Shown here: positions 6,374 through 6,595 of the stretch, piece after piece
Numbering within the stretch: position 1 is the stretch's first letter
Layout of the letters: every line of letters begins with the position of its first letter
Assembly (NCBI GenBank): GCA_003455655.1
Contig: DMQP01000234.1
Location: forward strand, 1-6,595
Length of the DNA stretch: 6,595 nt
Direction of reading: 5' to 3'
Origin: Treponema sp.
GTDB taxonomy: Bacteria; Spirochaetota; Spirochaetia; Treponematales; Treponemataceae
Made by a program: the position numbers and the translations under genes
Notes under the pieces: model-generated
What the model was told of the DNA's origin: nothing
The model's input: the letters and a program-made list of their open reading frames with translations, nothing else
The model's database searches: none

Positions 6374-6420
6374 AAAAAGCGGGTGTCTTATGAAAAAGGT
6401 TCACAAGGCATCCGCTTTTT
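6374..6420. terminator. Bidirectional intrinsic terminator between ndk and ffh
   Basis: AAAAAGCGGGTGTC (6374-6387) pairs with GGCATCCGCTTTTT (6407-6420) over 14 base pairs, including two G-U pairs in RNA. Inside it, TTATGAA (6388-6394) pairs with TTCACAA (6400-6406) with one A-C mismatch, leaving the loop AAAGG. The plus-strand transcript (ndk) ends in five U. The minus-strand transcript (ffh) ends in nine U (complement of 6370-6378). It lies 16 bases after the ndk stop and 20 bases beyond the ffh stop, as expected for a shared terminator of convergent genes. Confidence 0.88.
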
Positions 6421-6440
6421 GCGTTTAAAGGGTAAGTGTT

Positions 6441-6595
6441 TTAGAAACCAAATCCACCAGGGAAACCGCCAGCCATTGTTCCCATTTGTTGCATCAGTTT
6501 TGCTTGAGCGCCACGATTGCGTGACAGTTTTTTCATGGTAAGCTTTGTTTTTTCAAACTGTTTAATAAGCTTGTTTACATCTTGAACGGTTGTGC
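6441..6595 (-). CDS. ffh: Signal recognition particle GTPase Ffh, C-terminal fragment (cut by window edge)
   Basis: The last 50 codons and the stop (TAA, complement of 6441-6443) of a gene entering from the right edge. The encoded end reads TTVQDVNKLIKQFEKTKLTM, then KKLSRNRGAQAKLMQQMG and a Gly/Phe-rich tail, GGFPGGFGF. The segment TTVQDVNKLIKQFEKTK followed by MKK matches the last conserved helix of the Ffh M domain, which binds 4.5S RNA and signal peptides. In the family a [GS]TTVQEVNxLLKQF-type motif followed by a Met/Gly-rich tail is diagnostic. The N and G (GTPase) domains lie outside the window. Ffh acts with FtsY to target membrane proteins to the translocon. The gene is convergent with ndk and shares its terminator. 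Confidence rests on this one motif and the tail composition. Confidence 0.88.
   Translation of the reverse strand, partial: TTVQDVNKLIKQFEKTKLTMKKLSRNRGAQAKLMQQMGTMAGGFPGGFGF

Noticed and set aside
6390..6428. 12-residue open frame (MKKVHKASAFCV) inside the terminator
   Set aside because: It starts inside the hairpin stem, would be terminated before completion and has no strong ribosome site.
6320..6541. Plus-strand open frame overlapping the end of ndk and running antisense into ffh
   Set aside because: It reads straight through the terminator hairpin and across conserved Ffh codons on the other strand, so it is a chance frame.
1..6595. An undescribed defence, mobile or biosynthetic system
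   Set aside because: Every substantial gene fits a known housekeeping or energy family; there are no transposases, integrases, direct-repeat arrays, toxin-antitoxin pairs or unexplained gene clusters.

Overview
The window is ordinary chromosomal DNA of an anaerobic bacterium. It is moderately AT-rich by eye and tightly packed with genes. The gene set (an Rnf operon in the order C-D-G-E-A-B, a CapA-like envelope protein, nucleoside diphosphate kinase with a KPG rather than KPD motif, and Ffh) best fits a spirochaete of the Treponema type. A Clostridia-like Firmicute is the main alternative. I assign the taxon from protein character only, so it is tentative.

Positions 1-4331 (minus strand) hold six genes of an ion-translocating ferredoxin:NAD+ oxidoreductase (Rnf). 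In transcription order these are rnfC, rnfD, rnfG, rnfE and rnfA, then the first 36 codons of rnfB, which runs off the left edge. RnfC is the peripheral NADH/FMN/4Fe-4S subunit. RnfD and RnfG carry candidate covalent-FMN threonines. RnfA and RnfE are the paired membrane subunits, each with two Cys in the expected places. RnfB begins with its membrane anchor. Neighbouring genes overlap by 1-4 bases (ATGA or TAATG), except for a 10-base gap before rnfB. The internal genes have purine-rich Shine-Dalgarno sequences, which indicates one translationally coupled transcript. The complex couples electron flow between reduced ferredoxin and NAD+ to H+ or Na+ pumping.

Positions 4332-4376 are a 45-base divergent control region between rnfC and a plus-strand capA-like gene. 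It holds a 10-base inverted repeat (one mismatch). Each arm is an extended -10 promoter element (TGCTATAAT toward rnfC, TGCTAGAAT toward capA). Each -10 sits so that transcription would start on the A of the start codon, and neither gene has a Shine-Dalgarno sequence. This predicts two mutually exclusive, leaderless divergent promoters. It is the most interesting signal in the window.

Positions 4377-6357 (plus strand) hold the membrane-anchored CapA/PGA_cap-type metallophosphatase-fold protein, whose N-terminal domain I could not assign firmly, and then ndk. A long bidirectional hairpin terminator (6374-6420) separates ndk from the convergent 3' end of ffh, the signal recognition particle GTPase, whose last 50 codons are present at the right edge.

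I see no mobile element, CRISPR array, tRNA or rRNA gene, and no evidence for an undescribed multi-gene system. The genes belong to known families. The novelty, if any, lies in the rnfC/capA promoter arrangement and the CapA N-terminal domain.
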